64,000 bases of DNA from NCBI RefSeq assembly GCF_030160275.1, contig NZ_BSOA01000050.1, forward strand, positions 62,001 through 126,000. Direction: 5' to 3'. The position numbers and the translations under genes were made by a program. The notes under the pieces are model-generated. The model had not been told where the DNA came from, made no database searches, and worked only from the letters and a program-made list of their open reading frames with translations. Below, in pieces: positions 1-9,700 of this stretch. The stretch is from Dyella flagellata (lineage in GTDB: Bacteria > Pseudomonadota > Gammaproteobacteria > Xanthomonadales > Rhodanobacteraceae). Every line of letters begins with the position of its first letter. Within the stretch, counting starts at the first letter, position 1.

Positions 1-3000
1 CTGAAGGGATTTGCAGGCGACACCGTCGGAAGCACAGTGGGCGAGAACGGCAATGACGGTGGTAGCGGAATCGGCGGCGCAGGCGGCGATGGCGTCGCAG
101 GCAGCCAATTCATCTTTGCCAACAATGGCACCGATACAGGGGGCGCCGGGGGTCGTGGTAACCATGGGCCCACTGGGGCATGGGGCGGAAGCTACGGAGA
201 TGTTGGCAGCATAGGCGGCGTTGGCGGTGCGGCGGTGAACGGCATCAGCGCGACCATCGTCAACACCGGCACCCTCGATGGAGGCGCTGGCGGAACTGGT
301 GGTGCCGGCTTGGCCGGCTTCCGTGCGGGCAGCGCCCCATCTGTCGTCGTCGGCGGCACGGGCGGTATGGGCAGCCAAGGTGGTACAGGTGGCGCGGGAG
401 TGACCGGCACCGGCTTTACAGTCACCAGTAGCCAACACATCAATGGTGGCACCGGTGGCAATGGTGGTTTGGGAGGCAGTGGCGGATGGGGCGGCTACGG
501 GTTAGGTGGCCCCGGGGGGCGCTCAGGCACTGGCGGCGCCGGCGGTGTGGGTGGTGGTGGCGGCATCGGTGTCAGCGGCGCGGGCTTCACGCTCACCAAT
601 TCAGGCGCGATCACGGGTGGCACGGGGGGTGTCGGTGGCACGGGCGGAGGCGCTTATAGTTCGACAGGCACCGCCGGCAACGGCGGTAACGGTGGCGCGG
701 GTGGTACGGGCCTTAACGGTTCGGATTTCACGCTGATCAACACCGGCACGATTGCCGGCGGTACCGGTGGTTCGGCAGGTGAATCCGGTCTGACCGTTTT
801 CGGTAGCACGGCGGGGACCATTGGCGTTGAGGGTGCCGGCGGCGTTGGCGTGGTTTCCAATGGCGGCTCGACCATTACCACCGCCGGTAGTATCGCGGGT
901 GGCGTGAGCACCAGCGGAGCGCAAGCCGATGCCATGGACCTCAGTGGTGGCGGCAATAGCCTGGTGCTGGAAGCGGGCTACGCGTTCACCGGCAATGTGG
1001 TGAGTCAGAGCGGCAACACCAACGGCGGCGATACCGTCACGCTAGGTGGCAGCAGCAACGCCACCTTCAATCTTGGCAGCCTGGGTGCGGTCGGCAGCAA
1101 TGCGCCGTTACAGGGGTTTGCCCCGCATCTCAGCAAATCCGGCACCAGCACCTGGACCCTGACCGGCACCGGCAATGCTATCCAGACGTGGACGATCACC
1201 AATGGCTCGCTGGTCGGCGACAGCACCAGCATCGTGGGCAATGTCACTTTCGCGCCGATCAGCGGCGGCAGCGCCAGCCTCACCTTCGATCAAGCCACCA
1301 ATGCTACGTACAACGGTGTGATCAGCGGCAACGGCTCATTGACCAAGAGTGGTGCCGGCACGCTGACCCTGACCGGCAACAACACCTATACCGGTGCCAC
1401 TACGGTCAATGGCGGCATGTTGCAAGTTGCCAACAACAACACCAGCGGCATGGTGACTGGCAATGTGACGAACAACGGCACCATGGCCTTCGCCCGCACC
1501 GACGCTGTCACTTATAACGCCGTGATCAGCGGCAGCGGCAGCGTGGCGCAGATCGGCAGCGGTACGCTGATCCTCGATGGCGTGAATACCTATGCCGGTG
1601 GCACCACGGTACAGGCCGGTACGTTGGAAGTAGGCGACAGCGCGCACAGCAACGCATCCATCCAGAACAACGTGACAGTCAATACCAACGGAACGCTGCG
1701 TGGTCATGGCAGCATCAATGGCAACGTCACCAGCGATGGCACGGTGTGGCCTGGTGGTTCGGTGGGTGTGCTGACAATCAACGGCAACTACACGCAGAAC
1801 GCCGATGCCACGCTGCAGATCGATGTGACGCCGACGCAGGCGTCGGAATTGCTGGTGAACGGCAACGCCAACCTCGCCGGCACGCTACATCTGATTTACG
1901 CGCCAGGCGCTTACAGTACCAATGGCTACACCTTGGTGCAGGCCAACTCGCTGAGCGGTAAATTCACCGCAACGACTTCCACCGGTGTGCCTAGCAACCT
2001 CGACACGCAGGTGGTCTATACACCGACACAAGCCAACCTGTTGATGATGCAAAAGATCGTTGCCCCGGCTGACGGCGGGCTGTACGCCAACCTGCTGCAA
2101 AGCGTGAACCTGGTCGGACAGCAGTCGTTAGACACGGTGCTTGGCGCAACGCTGCGGTCTGGCGACACGTCCTGCAACGGGCACGCAGCACATACCAAGA
2201 CGGTTGCGTCCTCCTGCAACAGCGATCTGTGGGTGCAATACAGCGGCGGCAACCAATCACTAACCGGACTGAATAGTTCGCTGTTCGGGCTGCAAGGCGG
2301 CTTTGATCATGCGCTGAACGACGTACTGCATCTGGGCGTGGAAGCAGGATTCAGCCGCATCAATAGCAGCGACTATCAGGGCAGCAACGCCAACGTGGAC
2401 AGTGTGCACGGTGGCGTTTACGCATACGCGAATGTCGGGCCAGTGGTGTTGTCGGGCACAATCGACGAGACGCACAGCAGTTACAGCGTGTATCGGCAGA
2501 CAGGCATCGGTCGCAGCGTGGCTCGTCCGGATGGTGATGCCACAGCTGCCGCACTGCAGGCAGCGTGGCCTCTATCAGCGGCGAAGTGGCAGGTGACGCC
2601 GGCGATCGGTGCGCTGTATCAGCATCAGAGTCTGAGCCGCTTCAACGAATCCCTTGCCAGCACCAATCCGTTCGCCAACGACTTCGTGCTACAAGCCGCA
2701 CATAGCACTTACAACACGTTGCAGCCGTACGCACGTGTGCAGTTCTCACGCCCCTTCGTGGCGCAAGGCATCAATTACGTGCCGCAGTTCGATGTGGGCT
2801 ACCGCTACAACGCGCACAGCGGCAATGCGACGGTGCAGGCCACTAGCCAGGACGGCACGACGTTTGTGATGCCTGGTGAGCCCTTGGGACGCGGCATGGC
2901 AACAGTGGGTGCACGCATCACCGCGCAAGCTGGCGCATCGTGGAGCTTGTATCTGGATTACTCGGGTCAGTTTGCCAGCCATCTCAATGACAATGCGTTG

Positions 3001-3027
3001 AGCATGGGTTTCATCAAGCAGTTCTAA
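1..3027 (+). CDS. Glycine-rich autotransporter (type Va), N-terminus outside window
   Basis: The frame is open from the first base, so the gene starts upstream; a GTG at 37 is only an internal codon. The first ~300 visible residues are GGxGG-rich blocks, each closed by a line like FTLTNSGAITGG, the pattern of a beta-helical passenger. Around 1186-1700 there is one copy of the ~70-residue unit that is repeated five times in the paralogue at 6740, followed by autotransporter-associated beta-strand repeats (TLTLTGNNTYTGATTV). From about 2050 a linker with two cysteines (SCN...SSCNSDLW) leads into a C-terminal beta-barrel ending in the aromatic MGFIKQF. The family inserts the barrel into the outer membrane and displays the passenger outside. 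An adhesin role is likely, but the ligand is unknown. Confidence 0.9.
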   Translation: MKGFAGDTVGSTVGENGNDGGSGIGGAGGDGVAGSQFIFANNGTDTGGAGGRGNHGPTGAWGGSYGDVGSIGGVGGAAVNGISATIVNTGTLDGGAGGTGGAGLAGFRAGSAPSVVVGGTGGMGSQGGTGGAGVTGTGFTVTSSQHINGGTGGNGGLGGSGGWGGYGLGGPGGRSGTGGAGGVGGGGGIGVSGAGFTLTNSGAITGGTGGVGGTGGGAYSSTGTAGNGGNGGAGGTGLNGSDFTLINTGTIAGGTGGSAGESGLTVFGSTAGTIGVEGAGGVGVVSNGGSTITTAGSIAGGVSTSGAQADAMDLSGGGNSLVLEAGYAFTGNVVSQSGNTNGGDTVTLGGSSNATFNLGSLGAVGSNAPLQGFAPHLSKSGTSTWTLTGTGNAIQTWTITNGSLVGDSTSIVGNVTFAPISGGSASLTFDQATNATYNGVISGNGSLTKSGAGTLTLTGNNTYTGATTVNGGMLQVANNNTSGMVTGNVTNNGTMAFARTDAVTYNAVISGSGSVAQIGSGTLILDGVNTYAGGTTVQAGTLEVGDSAHSNASIQNNVTVNTNGTLRGHGSINGNVTSDGTVWPGGSVGVLTINGNYTQNADATLQIDVTPTQASELLVNGNANLAGTLHLIYAPGAYSTNGYTLVQANSLSGKFTATTSTGVPSNLDTQVVYTPTQANLLMMQKIVAPADGGLYANLLQSVNLVGQQSLDTVLGATLRSGDTSCNGHAAHTKTVASSCNSDLWVQYSGGNQSLTGLNSSLFGLQGGFDHALNDVLHLGVEAGFSRINSSDYQGSNANVDSVHGGVYAYANVGPVVLSGTIDETHSSYSVYRQTGIGRSVARPDGDATAAALQAAWPLSAAKWQVTPAIGALYQHQSLSRFNESLASTNPFANDFVLQAAHSTYNTLQPYARVQFSRPFVAQGINYVPQFDVGYRYNAHSGNATVQATSQDGTTFVMPGEPLGRGMATVGARITAQAGASWSLYLDYSGQFASHLNDNALSMGFIKQF
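1231..1870 (+). repeat. Near-identical segment shared with the second autotransporter
   Basis: This segment aligns without gaps to 11081-11720 at a constant offset of 9850 bases. By reading the lines side by side, 25 mismatches were counted over 1261-1860, about 96% identity. The flanking passenger and barrel sequences are visibly more diverged, which suggests gene conversion or recent exchange rather than simple old duplication. Confidence 0.85.
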
Positions 3028-3364
3028 GCAGGAAGCTGCAGTGCCTCGTCACAGCTTATGTGTCGAGGCTCTCCCCTTACGTGGAGCTGACGTCATCGGC
3101 GCCATTCCGGCAAGGCGCCGCGCTGCCGCTAAAGCTGCAATCCATGGAATGGTCGCCGAATCGATAAAAAGTCCTACTTGTCGGGTCAGAAGCTGACCTT
3201 GAGTGTCCTGGTGTCAGCCGTGATGCGGGGAGCAAGCGTGTCGTCACGCCGGATTAGCCGTGCTCCAGCCACGGCATAAAGTTTGCTAGCACCCGCACCA
3301 AAGAAGATGCGACTCCCAAAGCGGAGGCTGCATCACGGTCCACGAGCAGTTGTGCAGGGGAAAC
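3028..3364. other. Intergenic region without a convincing gene
   Basis: No convincing coding sequence is seen. A 7-bp stem hairpin (CGGCGCC/GGCGCCG, 3097-3120) lies ~70 bases after the autotransporter stop and could end its transcript, although no T-tract follows. A perfect short palindrome GGTCAG-AAG-CTGACC (3184-3198) lies ~170 bases before the MFS gene and could be an operator for the AraC regulator of that operon; this is speculative. Confidence 0.4.
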
Positions 3365-4648
3365 ATGCAGCGGTCCGCCTCTTCTCCGAACTCGCCCCGC
3401 GTGCCGGGGTCGCTGCTTGGTCTGCTTGCATTTGGCCAGTGCATGGCCCTGATCGACCGCAATCTGCCTGCTGTGGCGGCGCCACTGATGAAAGCGGATC
3501 TTGCGCTGTCGGACGCCCAGTTCGGACTGCTGCAAGGCTTTTCGTTCGCGCTGCTCTATGCCACAGGCATGTTGCTGAGCTGGCCGCTGGCGTATTCGAT
3601 GCGGCGCCTGCAACTGCTGGCGGCATGCGCGGCCACGTGGACGAGCGGTATGCTGGTGTTTGCCTTCGGCCATACGTTTGGCGCATTGCTGGTTGGCCGC
3701 GCTCTGGTCGGCCTGGGCGAATCGATGTTCGAGCCGCTGGCGCTCGGCCTGGTAGTGGCACATGTCGCTCCCGCATGGCGCGCGCGATCCATGGCGCTGC
3801 TCACCGCGGCCTCGGTGGCCGGACGAAGCCTTTCGCTGTTGCTCGGTGGCGCGGTGCTGGCCGGGTTGGCGCGGTGGCTGCCGACGCAGCCGCCTATGCA
3901 TTGGCGCTTGTTGTTCGTGGTGATGGCGTTACCGAATCTGCTGACGATCGTCTGGCTGCTGCGCAGCGCCGAGCTTGCACTCAACCCCTTCCCGCCGCGG
4001 CCCAGGAAGGTGTTCGTTGCGGTGCTGAATGCGTTTGGCGAGCGGCCGCGGGTTCTGGGGGCTTATCTTTGCAGCGCAGCGGCCGCCTTGCTGGTGGCGC
4101 GCGCCCTTGGTGCATGGGCGCCATCCGTCTTGCATCGCGAGCAGGGCTTTGCGCCCGCCACCGCCGCGCTCGTGTTCGGTGCCGCCATGCTGATCGCATC
4201 GCCATTGGGCGACTTCATTGCCGGCATCCTGGTCGACAAGTTCCGCTCGCCCATGGCCATCCTTACAGCAGCCCTGTTGCTTGCCGCTCCGGCGTTGGGG
4301 GCGATGCCTTGGGCCGGGTCGCCGATGGTGGCGTGCGTGCTGCTGACACTGGCTGCAGTGCTTACCGGCGCTGCGGCAGTCGCCGTGTTGTACGGATGGC
4401 CGTCGATGCTCGACCCCTCGCTGCGTGATGCGGGCCTGCGCGTATTTCTGGTGTTCATTGTGCTGATCAGCGAAGGGTTGGGGCCATGGCTGGCGGGGAC
4501 GGTGAGCGATGGTATGGGGACCGGCGCTCATGCGCTGTCTCTGGCGCTTAGCCGAGTATGCATGTTGGCCGCGGCCATGGGCGTTGCAGCGGCCCTGCTC
4601 GCACGCGCGGGCCGGCCACGGCCTGCAGTGGAAGAGGCAGCGGGATGA
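3365..4648 (+). CDS. Major facilitator superfamily transporter
   Basis: A 427-residue integral membrane protein with about 12 hydrophobic segments. The start at 3365 is preceded by a strong AGGGGAAAC ribosome site; an in-frame TTG at 3350 is less likely. Early residues LIDRNLPAVAAPLMKADLAL resemble the first periplasmic loop of sugar-acid/aromatic-acid MFS carriers. The stop overlaps the start of the next gene (ATGA), so transporter and AraC regulator are translationally coupled. The substrate cannot be told from sequence; the position between two autotransporters and beside a sulfotransferase gives no direct clue. Confidence 0.85.
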   Translation: MQRSASSPNSPRVPGSLLGLLAFGQCMALIDRNLPAVAAPLMKADLALSDAQFGLLQGFSFALLYATGMLLSWPLAYSMRRLQLLAACAATWTSGMLVFAFGHTFGALLVGRALVGLGESMFEPLALGLVVAHVAPAWRARSMALLTAASVAGRSLSLLLGGAVLAGLARWLPTQPPMHWRLLFVVMALPNLLTIVWLLRSAELALNPFPPRPRKVFVAVLNAFGERPRVLGAYLCSAAAALLVARALGAWAPSVLHREQGFAPATAALVFGAAMLIASPLGDFIAGILVDKFRSPMAILTAALLLAAPALGAMPWAGSPMVACVLLTLAAVLTGAAAVAVLYGWPSMLDPSLRDAGLRVFLVFIVLISEGLGPWLAGTVSDGMGTGAHALSLALSRVCMLAAAMGVAAALLARAGRPRPAVEEAAG

Positions 4649-5643
4649 AAGAAATCTTCGAGTTCGACAGCGACGCCTATGCGAGCGATGAGGCGTTCGT
4701 GCGATATCGCGACTTGTATGCGAGCGGTACAGATGTAGAGCGCACGGGTGCGCCCTTTTACGCGCGTTCGCGTAGTTGGAAATTGCATCGGATGATGTTG
4801 TTCTCGCGGACCTACGGGGGCGTCAGCCATCGGCGCGCCGAACGCGTGGCCAACGATGGATTCGATCACTTCGTACTGCATCATGTGGTCAGTGGCCAAT
4901 TGTCCAGCGGACCCTACGGAAAACCAGTGGTCGTTACAGCCGGCGAAAGCCTGCTGCTCGACACCCGCGAACCGATGGAAAGCGCGTCCGCCGGCGTCCG
5001 CCTGATCACGCTGAACCTGGGACGTGCCAGCATGCGCGCGGCAGCGGGAAGCCTGGAGCATCTACACGGGCGGCGCATTGGTGCACGGGAGGGGGCGCTG
5101 CTCGGCGCCATGTTGTGCACGCTGGTGGAGCAGGTGCCGCAATTGCCGGCGGGCGCGCACGCGACGATCACACGCACCTTGATCGACCTGCTGGCGGTGG
5201 CGATCAATCCTGCCGGCGCAGGTGCCTCCGCGGAGTTCTACCGGCTTGAACATGTGCGCCTGGACACTGTGCGGCGGCTGATCGAGTCCAGGCTCGAAGC
5301 GTCCGACTTTTCCGTGCAGGACATCGTCAACGTCACCGGCATGTCACGCACGGCCCTGTACCGCCAGTTCGAGAATTTTGGCGGCGTGGCCCGCTTTATC
5401 CAGAAGTGCCGACTGCAGCGCTTGCGCGAATGGCTGGATGACCGCGCGTTCGACCATGTGGCGCTGGCTGAGCTGGCGCCTAGGCTGGGGTTTTCCGGTG
5501 AAAGCCACGCCAGCCGCCTGTTCAAGCAAGCCTTCGGCATCACACCGGGCGCCTATCGCGCCGCCAGCATCCACGGCGCGAAGAACCCCACCGTGGAGCT
5601 GATGGTACGCCGCTGGGCGCACAGCCTCACCGAGGTTGCTTGA
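4645..5643 (+). CDS. AraC family transcriptional regulator
   Basis: A 332-residue protein with an AraC-binding-like N-terminal domain (HxVxSGQL-type beta strands around residues 75-150) and a C-terminal double helix-turn-helix, visible as FSVQDIVNVTGMSRTALYRQ followed by LAELAPRLGFSGESHASRLF. The ATG at 4645 overlaps the MFS stop codon; the frame is open further upstream but that part lies over the transporter gene. It probably controls the transporter with which it is co-transcribed, and may also act on the sulfotransferase and autotransporter downstream. The effector is unknown. Confidence 0.88.
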   Translation: MKEIFEFDSDAYASDEAFVRYRDLYASGTDVERTGAPFYARSRSWKLHRMMLFSRTYGGVSHRRAERVANDGFDHFVLHHVVSGQLSSGPYGKPVVVTAGESLLLDTREPMESASAGVRLITLNLGRASMRAAAGSLEHLHGRRIGAREGALLGAMLCTLVEQVPQLPAGAHATITRTLIDLLAVAINPAGAGASAEFYRLEHVRLDTVRRLIESRLEASDFSVQDIVNVTGMSRTALYRQFENFGGVARFIQKCRLQRLREWLDDRAFDHVALAELAPRLGFSGESHASRLFKQAFGITPGAYRAASIHGAKNPTVELMVRRWAHSLTEVA

Positions 5644-5815
5644 GTCGGCGCCGGCTTCCTGCACGTGCGTACCGAATCTGGAACGCACAGACATGTCCCT
5701 CCCGTTCTCTGGCCCCTAGCATTTGCGCGCCTTCTCACAATGAGAATCGCATCACGTAATTGAACGACGCGCCGCGCCGTGGATGGAGCGTGCGCGAAGC
5801 TACAGGGGACAACCG

Positions 5816-6631
5816 ATGGAACGCCGGGTTCATTTCATCTCGGGCCTGCCAAGGTCCGGGTCGACCTTGCTTGCGGCTCTTTTGAGCCAGAACCCGCGCT
5901 TTCAGGCGGGCATGAGCGGTCCGCTGGGCGGGGCCTTCAACACCCTCCTGGGCGAACTCAGCGACCGCAACGAGTATTCGGTCTTCATCAGCGACGCGCA
6001 GCGTCAACGCATGTTGCGGAGCCTGTTCGACGCTTACTACGGGCCCGAATACGGCGCCGAGGTCGTGTTCGATACCAATCGCGCCTGGTGCAACAAGTTG
6101 CCTCAGCTGAAGACACTGTTCCCGCAAGGCAAGGTGATCGCTTGCGTGCGGCACGTGTCGTGGATCATCGACAGCGTCGAGCAGCTGGTGCGCAAAAACG
6201 CCTTCCGGCCCTCCTCCATCTTCAACTATCAATCCGGCGGCACTGTGTACTCGCGCGCCGAGGGCTTGGCCAACGGCGAAGGCCTGGTCGGTTATGCCTA
6301 CAACGCGCTGAAAGAAGCGTTCTACGGCGACGACACCGCCAACCTGATGCTGCTGCGCTACGAAACGCTGGTGAGCAACCCGGCGCGCGCGATCGCCGCC
6401 GTCTATAACTTCATCGGCGAGAAGCCCCACGCCCACGACGTCGACAACATCAGTTACCAGGCCGATGAATTCGATCTGCGTGCCGGCACACCGGGCCTGC
6501 ATACCGTGCGCAGGAAAGTCGAAGCGCGTGAGCGCACCAGCGTGTTGCCGCCGGACGTATTCCACCGCTTCGAGAACGACATGTTCTGGCTGGATCCGGC
6601 GCTGAATCCGCGCGGTGTCCTGGTGGTTTGA
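5816..6631 (+). CDS. Sulfotransferase family protein (PAPS-dependent fold)
   Basis: A 271-residue cytoplasmic protein. The N-terminal FISGLPRSGSTLLAALLSQ is the 5'-phosphosulfate-binding loop of the sulfotransferase superfamily, and ACVRHVSWIIDSVEQLVRKN near residue 115 matches the 3'-phosphate-binding region. A start at 5816 is preferred because ACAGGGGACAACC precedes it with good spacing; an ATG at 5783 is in frame but lacks a ribosome site. The gene lies ~110 bases before the complete autotransporter and may share its transcript. The family sulfates carbohydrates, lipids or tyrosines; the acceptor here is unknown, and modification of the neighbouring surface protein is only a hypothesis. 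Confidence 0.85.
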   Translation: MERRVHFISGLPRSGSTLLAALLSQNPRFQAGMSGPLGGAFNTLLGELSDRNEYSVFISDAQRQRMLRSLFDAYYGPEYGAEVVFDTNRAWCNKLPQLKTLFPQGKVIACVRHVSWIIDSVEQLVRKNAFRPSSIFNYQSGGTVYSRAEGLANGEGLVGYAYNALKEAFYGDDTANLMLLRYETLVSNPARAIAAVYNFIGEKPHAHDVDNISYQADEFDLRAGTPGLHTVRRKVEARERTSVLPPDVFHRFENDMFWLDPALNPRGVLVV

Positions 6632-6739
6632 GCGCGCTGTCCGCTCGTCTTTTTGAATCGAACAACCGCCTCGCCAGCTGCCGCGTGCGCTTGGCGATCG
6701 CTGATCAACAACTCGCAGGTCTAACAGGGAGCTTTTGCC

Positions 6740-9700
6740 GTGAATCGCATCTATCGACTGGTTTTCAATCGTGCCTTGGGTGTCATGCAGGTGGCGTCGG
6801 AATTCGCCAGTGCACCGCATGGCGGCGCCTGCGCCGACGCGGCTGACCGCGCACCCGAGTTGACCGTGCGCCTGCTGACGCGCGCGCTGCTCGGCCTATT
6901 CGCACCGATGCTGCTGCTCGCATCTTCGAATGCCTTCGCGACCGTGGCACCACCGACGCAATACGTCGTCACGCAAACCACGGATGACGGCACCGGCAGC
7001 ACGGTCGGTACCTTGAGCTGGGCCATCGTCCAGAGTAACGCCACGCCCGGCAGCATCATCGACATCACCTTGCCGTCAGGCAGCAACAGCATCACCGTCA
7101 GCGGCACGCTGCCGACCCTCACAGGGGTTCCCACCATCGAAAGCAGCGGCGACGTAAGCATCAATGCTGCCATCACCAGTACGGCGCTAGTGGCCATCCG
7201 AGGTACCGGCGTGGTGACCTTCGCCAACACGGCGAACCAATTGTCCGCAGGCATGCTCCTGGCGCCTTCTTCGTCCGTGACGCTGAATGGCACAGCGGTC
7301 TCGCTGAGCAGTCCGGGCACGGGGCTTTCCGGCGCCACGGGAACCGCGGGGACCGCAGGGACGACTGGTGCGCCCGGAACGTCGGGTGGTGTCGGATTCG
7401 TTGGTCTCACCGGGCAAGGCTTTAGCGTGACCAACAGCGCCATCATTACAGGTGGCCAAGGTGGTGTCGGTGGTGCTGGGGGGGTTGGCGCGAGTGGTTT
7501 TAGCCCCTTCCCCAATCGTGGCCCCGGTGGACCAGGCGGTACGGGGGGTGCAGGAGCGGCTGGCGGGAATGGCAACGCCGGTGTCTATGGCACGGGCTTC
7601 AAGTTGAACAATGCAGGCGTGATCGTGGGTGGTGCAGGAGGAACCGGTGGTGCGGGCGGCACCGGCGGCACCGGTGGGACTGGCAAATACGCCAACGGCG
7701 GCACCGGCGGTAACGGAGGGGTCGGCGGCACCGGCGGCGCAGGTGGCGTAGCTGTCATCGGCTCGGCCTTCACGCTGACCAATAGTGGTGTGATTAGCGG
7801 CGGCGCCGGCGGCACGGGCGGCGCGGCTGGTGTCGCCGGGCCCGGCGGCGGCTTTTCTTTTAGTGGCGCGGCCGGGGCTCCGGGGCAGCCAGGCATCGCC
7901 GGCCAGGGAGGCCAAGGTGGCGTTGGCGTCGTATCGACCGGCAACGCGACCATCACCAACAGCGGTACCATCGAAGGTGGCTTGAGTGCCACGGGCCAGC
8001 GGACGGATGCCATCGACTTGCTTGGCGGCGGCAACTTGCTGGTGCTTGAGGCCGGCTCGACCATCAACGGCACGGTGCGCAGCACCAGTGGCACGACCAA
8101 CGGCGGTGACACCCTAGACCTGGGCGGCAGCACCAATGCCACGCTCAGCGGTTCGCTCGGCGACACCGGCAGTGGCCTGCAATACCAGGGCTTTGCCAAC
8201 TACGAGAAGACCGGCAGCAGTACCTGGACCTTGACGGGTGCGGCCAACCTGGCAGCGGCGTGGTCGGTGCAGGGCGGTGAACTCGATCTGGCGAGTCTTG
8301 GCAGCCGATTCAGTGGCGGCTTCACCCTGGCGTCGAGCACGACACTTTTAGTCGGAAAAGGTGGCGTGCCGGTCTGGCTGACAGCCGCCAACGGCAATAA
8401 CGGACTCACGGGCAGCCGCGGGACCAGCACCACTCCAAGCGGTGCTGGCGGGGTCGGCAGCACCGGCAGCGTGGCGGTGACGGGCACCGGCTTTACGCTT
8501 ATCACCCAGGCGCACGTCACTGCCGGGACAATCACCGGCGGCATGGGAGGCGGGGGCGGTTTGGGCGGAGTCGGCAGCCTCGGCACGAATGGCAGTGGCG
8601 GGTCCTCGCCAGCCACCTCAGGCCAGGCGGGCGGTATGGGTGGCATCGGCGGTAGTGGTGGTGCGGGTGTCAGCGGGTCGGCGATCTCGCTAAACAACTC
8701 CAGCGGCATTGCCGGTGGCAACGGCGGCGTTGGTGGGGTGGGTGGCGCTGGCGGCACGGGCGGTTTCGGGTACTACTCCTCGACGGTCACCCCTGCGCCT
8801 ACCACCTCGGCGGTAGGCGCAGGAGGTGCTGGCGGCACCGGTGGCATGGGTGGCCAGGGTGGTGCGGGTATCAGCGCCACGGGCCCAAGCACGCTGGTGA
8901 ACACCACCTCGGGTTCCATCGTGGGCGGTATTGGCGGCCGAGGTGCGATCGGCGCTAGCGGCGGTTGGGGCGGCAATTCCATAGGCACCCCCGCGGGCGG
9001 TGCTGGCGGGGCCGGTGGTATCGGCGGTGTGGGTGGCACGGGCGGCACGGGTGTCTATGGCGCCCAGTTCACTCTCAACAATTCCGGTCAGGTCACAGGT
9101 GGTGCCGGTGGCTACGGCGGTATGGGTGGCCTGGGTGGCAATGGTGGCAATGCGAAGACGGCTGCTGCCGGCAGCAGCGCTCCCGGCGCCACGGGCGGTC
9201 TTGGTGGCGCAGGTGGAGCAGGCCTTGGCGGCACGGACTTCACCGCGACGAACAACGGTACATTGGACGGCGGTGTTGGCGGCATAGGTGGGACAGGCGG
9301 CTATGGCGGCTTCGGAGGAACCTCCAACACCATCACCAACAGTGCTAGCGGTGCCGCCGGTAACGGCGGCCAGGGTGGCAACGGCGGTGCGGGCGCGACC
9401 GGCGCGGGCTTCACGCTGACCAACCATCAGGCCATTGTTGGTGGTGCGGGCGGTGCCGGTGGCAGCGGCAGTTACGGCACGCCTGGGAACCTGAAGGGCA
9501 AGGGTGGTGGTACCACTGGCAGGTCGGGCAACGGTGGCACCGGCGGCGCCGGTGGTGCGGGCGTGAGCGGCACCGGCTTCACCTTGACCAATGTAGCCAC
9601 CATCACCGGTGGCGTGGGTGGCGCCGGCGGCAGCGGTGGCGCGACTTACAATGCCACTTACGCGGCGAGTAGCCCCAATCCAGCTCTCGCCGGCACGGCA

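Noticed and set aside
200-900. Regular GGTGGC-type repeats resembling a CRISPR or satellite array
   Set aside because: The periodicity is that of Gly-rich codons within one open frame; no constant repeat-spacer structure is present.
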